Shown here piece by piece: positions 61,720 through 64,000 of a stretch of DNA of 64,000 nucleotides. The position numbers and the translations under genes are program-made. The DNA is from Microvirga alba. Its GTDB lineage: Bacteria > Pseudomonadota > Alphaproteobacteria > Rhizobiales > Beijerinckiaceae. The stretch covers positions 124,001-188,000 of the forward strand of contig NZ_JADQDO010000003.1 in NCBI RefSeq assembly GCF_015694465.1, in the 5' to 3' direction. Numbering within the stretch: the first letter of the stretch is position 1; each line of letters begins with the position of its first letter. The notes beneath the pieces are model-generated. The model saw only the letters and a program-made list of their open reading frames with translations. It was not told where the DNA came from and did not search any database.

Positions 61720-62910
61720 ATGCGTCTAAAGCTTTCATTTGCTACCGCTGCGGCAGGTCTTTTGTTGACCTCGGCGGCTTTCGCCCAGGATATCAAAATC
61801 GCCCTCATCGCGGGCAAGACCGGACCGCTCGAGGCTTACGCCAAGCAGACCGAAGCGGGCTTCATGATGGGGTTGGAATACCTCACCAAGGGCACGATGA
61901 CCGTCGGCGGGCGCAAGATCTCCGTCATCGTCAAGGACGACCAGCTCAAGGCGGATCTCGCCAAGACCCTTCTCGAGCAGGCCTATAACGACGATAAGGT
62001 CGACCTCGCCATCGGCACGACCTCATCGGCTGCCGCCCTTGCGATGCTTCCGGTCGCGGAAGAAAATGGCAAGGTGCTGATCGTGGAGCCCGCCGTCGCG
62101 GACGCGATCACCGGCGAAAAATGGAACCGCTTCATCTTCCGCACCGCCCGCAACTCGACGCAGGATGCGTACGGCGCGGCTGCCGCCGTTCCGGCGACCG
62201 GCGATGTGTCGATCGCGACGCTGGCGCAGGACTATGCCTTCGGCAAGGACGGCGTCGCCGCGGTCAAGACCGCGCTGGCCGAAATCCGTCCGAACGCCAA
62301 AGTCGTGTTCGAGGAGTACGCCCCTCAGAACGCCACCGACTTCACCGCCTCCGCCCAGCGCATCTTCGACGCACTCAAGGACAAGCCGGGCAAGAAGATC
62401 ATCAACATCATCTGGGCGGGCCAGCATCCGCTGCCGAAGATCGCTGACCTGAAGCCCGAGCGCTTCGGCATCGAGATCGCACCGGGCGGCAACATCCTGC
62501 CGGCCATGCAGATCTACAAGAACTATCCCGGCATGGAAGGCGCGGTTTACTACTACTACGCGTTCCCCAAGAACCCGATGAACGACTGGCTCGTGGCCGA
62601 GCACCAGAAGCGCTTCAACGCGCCGCCGGACTTCTTCACGGCGGGCGGCTTCGCGGCGGCGTCCGCCGCTCTCACGGCCATCGAGAAGGCTGGCGGCACC
62701 GATACCGAGAAGCTGATCAAGGCCATGGAAGGCATGAGCTTCGAGACGCCCAAGGGCACGATGACCTTCCGCAAGGAAGATCACCAGGCGCTGCAAGCCA
62801 TGTATCACTTCAAGGTCAAGGCCGACGGCAAGGACGCGAACGATCTGCTCGATCTCGTCAACACCATTCCGGCCGACAAGATGCCGATCCCGGTCCGGAA
62901 CAAGCGCTGA
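61720..62910 (+). CDS. Branched-chain amino-acid-type ABC substrate-binding protein (LivK-like)
   Basis: 396 residues. A signal peptide (LKLSFATAAAGLLLTSAAFA) precedes a type I periplasmic binding fold: IKIALIAGKTGPLEAYAKQT, then VDLAIGTTSSAAALAMLPVA, and FFTAGGFAAASAALTAIEKA. LivK-type proteins bind amino acids, amides or aromatic acids. GGGGAG precedes ATG 61720, so an ATG at 61708 in the same frame is less likely. It is followed by livG and livF, with permeases presumably beyond the window. Confidence 0.9.
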   Translation: MRLKLSFATAAAGLLLTSAAFAQDIKIALIAGKTGPLEAYAKQTEAGFMMGLEYLTKGTMTVGGRKISVIVKDDQLKADLAKTLLEQAYNDDKVDLAIGTTSSAAALAMLPVAEENGKVLIVEPAVADAITGEKWNRFIFRTARNSTQDAYGAAAAVPATGDVSIATLAQDYAFGKDGVAAVKTALAEIRPNAKVVFEEYAPQNATDFTASAQRIFDALKDKPGKKIINIIWAGQHPLPKIADLKPERFGIEIAPGGNILPAMQIYKNYPGMEGAVYYYYAFPKNPMNDWLVAEHQKRFNAPPDFFTAGGFAAASAALTAIEKAGGTDTEKLIKAMEGMSFETPKGTMTFRKEDHQALQAMYHFKVKADGKDANDLLDLVNTIPADKMPIPVRNKR

Positions 62911-62919
62911 TCTGACATC

Positions 62920-63696
62920 GTGTCTCAAACAACAACAACGCCCGCGCTGGAAACGCGCGGGCTTACCATTCGTTTTGGCGGCCATGTGGCCGTCAATGAC
63001 GTTTCGTGCCGGTTTACCCCCGGCACCCTGACGGCGATTGTCGGACCGAACGGGGCCGGCAAGACCACCTATTTCAACCTCGTCTCCGGCCAGCTGCGCG
63101 CCAGCGCGGGACAGGTGCTGGTCGATGGCGAGGACGTCACGAACCTAGCGCCCTCCGCCCGAACCCGGCGAGGGCTCGGACGCGCGTTCCAATTGACCAA
63201 TCTCTTCCCGCAATTGACCGCGCTGGAGAATGTGCGTCTTGCGGTGCAAAGCCGCGCCGATGCGGGCTGGTCCTTCTTCAAGGTCTGGAACAGCCGCCGC
63301 GATCTGATCGAGAAGGCGGAAGCCGTCCTCGAGCGCGTGCGCCTCGCGGACAAGCGCCATGTGGCCCCCAAGACGCTCTCGCATGGCGATCAGCGCAAGC
63401 TCGAAGTGGCGTTGCTCATCGCCATGGAACCCAAGGTGTTCATGTTCGACGAGCCGACGGCCGGCATGAGCGTCGATGAGGTGCCGACGGTGCTCGAACT
63501 GATCCACGACATCAAGCAGCGCGGAGATGCGACCGTTCTTCTCGTCGAGCACAAGATGGACGTGGTGCGCTCGCTCGCCGACCGCATCGTCGTGCTCCAC
63601 AACGGAACGCTCGTCGCCGACGGCGACCCGGCGACGGTGATCGCCTCGCCGGTCGTGCAGGAAGCCTATCTCGGAGTGGAGACCACCCGTGACTGA
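62920..63696 (+). CDS. livG: Branched-chain amino-acid ABC transporter ATPase LivG
   Basis: 258 residues, GTG start. Walker A GPNGAGKTTYF lies at about 46-56, the Q-loop at FQLTNLFPQLTALENVRL, signature LSHGDQRKLEVALLI (a common LivG variant of LSGGQ) and Walker B VFMFDEPTAGMSVDE. It starts nine bases after the livK-like stop and overlaps livF by eight bases. Confidence 0.92.
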   Translation: MSQTTTTPALETRGLTIRFGGHVAVNDVSCRFTPGTLTAIVGPNGAGKTTYFNLVSGQLRASAGQVLVDGEDVTNLAPSARTRRGLGRAFQLTNLFPQLTALENVRLAVQSRADAGWSFFKVWNSRRDLIEKAEAVLERVRLADKRHVAPKTLSHGDQRKLEVALLIAMEPKVFMFDEPTAGMSVDEVPTVLELIHDIKQRGDATVLLVEHKMDVVRSLADRIVVLHNGTLVADGDPATVIASPVVQEAYLGVETTRD

Positions 63697-64000
63697 GCCC
63701 CTTCTCCAACTGACCGACGTGCACACCCACATCGGCCCCTATCACATCCTGCAAGGCGTGACCTGCGACATCCCCACCGGCAGCCTGACCATGCTTCTCG
63801 GCCGCAACGGCGCGGGCAAGACCACGACGCTCCGCACGATCATGGGTCTGTGGCGGGCTTCAAGCGGCAAAATCCGGTTCGACGGACGTGACATCACGAC
63901 GTGCTCGACACCCAGTATCGCGCAAGCGGGCATCGCCTATGTGCCGGAATCCATGGCCATCTTCACCGATCTGACAGTGCGCGAGAACATCGTGCTTGCC
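63689..64000 (+). CDS. livF: Branched-chain amino-acid ABC transporter ATPase LivF, 3' end outside the window
   Basis: GTG start overlapping livG by eight bases. The visible 104 residues hold Walker A GRNGAGKTTTLRTIMG and the LivF-typical GIAYVPESMAIFTDLTVREN. Signature and Walker B lie beyond position 64000. Confidence 0.92.
   Translation, partial: MTEPLLQLTDVHTHIGPYHILQGVTCDIPTGSLTMLLGRNGAGKTTTLRTIMGLWRASSGKIRFDGRDITTCSTPSIAQAGIAYVPESMAIFTDLTVRENIVLA

Overview
The window looks like a chromosomal stretch of a GC-rich alphaproteobacterium of the Hyphomicrobiales (Rhizobiales). Support comes from an Omp2b-type porin with the CSTYGAGFFYIPGTETCLR N-terminus, a PuuD-type urate oxidase with its own cytochrome c domain next to a PuuE-UraD fusion, SorAB sulfite dehydrogenase, and FixK/FNR-type boxes. 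Genus cannot be fixed from sequence alone. No tRNA, rRNA or CRISPR array was seen.

Layout. 0-4 kb: end of an unrecognised gene, a glycosyltransferase/LpxH-like pair, an EamA transporter and an XRE-cupin regulator whose stop codon lies in the CTAG target of a decayed IS5 element. 4.9-5.3 kb: gene and transposon debris. 5.3-16.1 kb: a divergent pair of operons. To the left run acetyl-CoA synthetase, a fused E1 alpha-beta TPP dehydrogenase, a lipoyl E2 and an acyl carrier protein. To the right run a HlyD adaptor, a double-ATPase/permease fusion (RbbA-like) and an ABC-2 permease. Both promoters carry a FixK/FNR-type box. 16.8-21.7 kb (minus strand): sorA-sorB, a plasma-membrane-type H+-ATPase and a PPK2 polyphosphate kinase.

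22-35 kb is a mosaic cut up by IS6-family remnants. It holds a coxA fragment broken at an IS6 end, a porin, a lower-GC CocE-family lipoprotein hydrolase, a taurine/sulfonate-type ABC transporter with GntR regulator and Ldh_2 oxidoreductase, a BAAT-type acyl hydrolase and a DUF1684 protein. An AT-rich island follows at 35.0-35.3 kb. Next come a surface-sugar trio (epimerase, GT2, unknown protein), an intact coniferyl-aldehyde-type ALDH between gene stumps, and a decayed DegP protease.

43.7 kb onward is ordinary core-like sequence. It holds an acetyltransferase, c-type cytochromes, rhodanese, a Kbp/YgaU-like protein and urate-to-allantoate degradation genes (puuE-uraD, hiuH, puuD). After those come an opp peptide transporter with a strong terminator after oppA, GYD, GST, a second PPK2, GNAT, a universal stress protein, a second EamA transporter, and the start of a liv operon that runs off the window.

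The most system-like unit is the 5.3-16.1 kb divergon. It links acetyl-CoA supply, an ACP and an export machine under a shared low-oxygen-type signal. The sorAB/H+-ATPase/PPK2 operon is a second energy-conservation module. Functional links in both are inferred from gene order.
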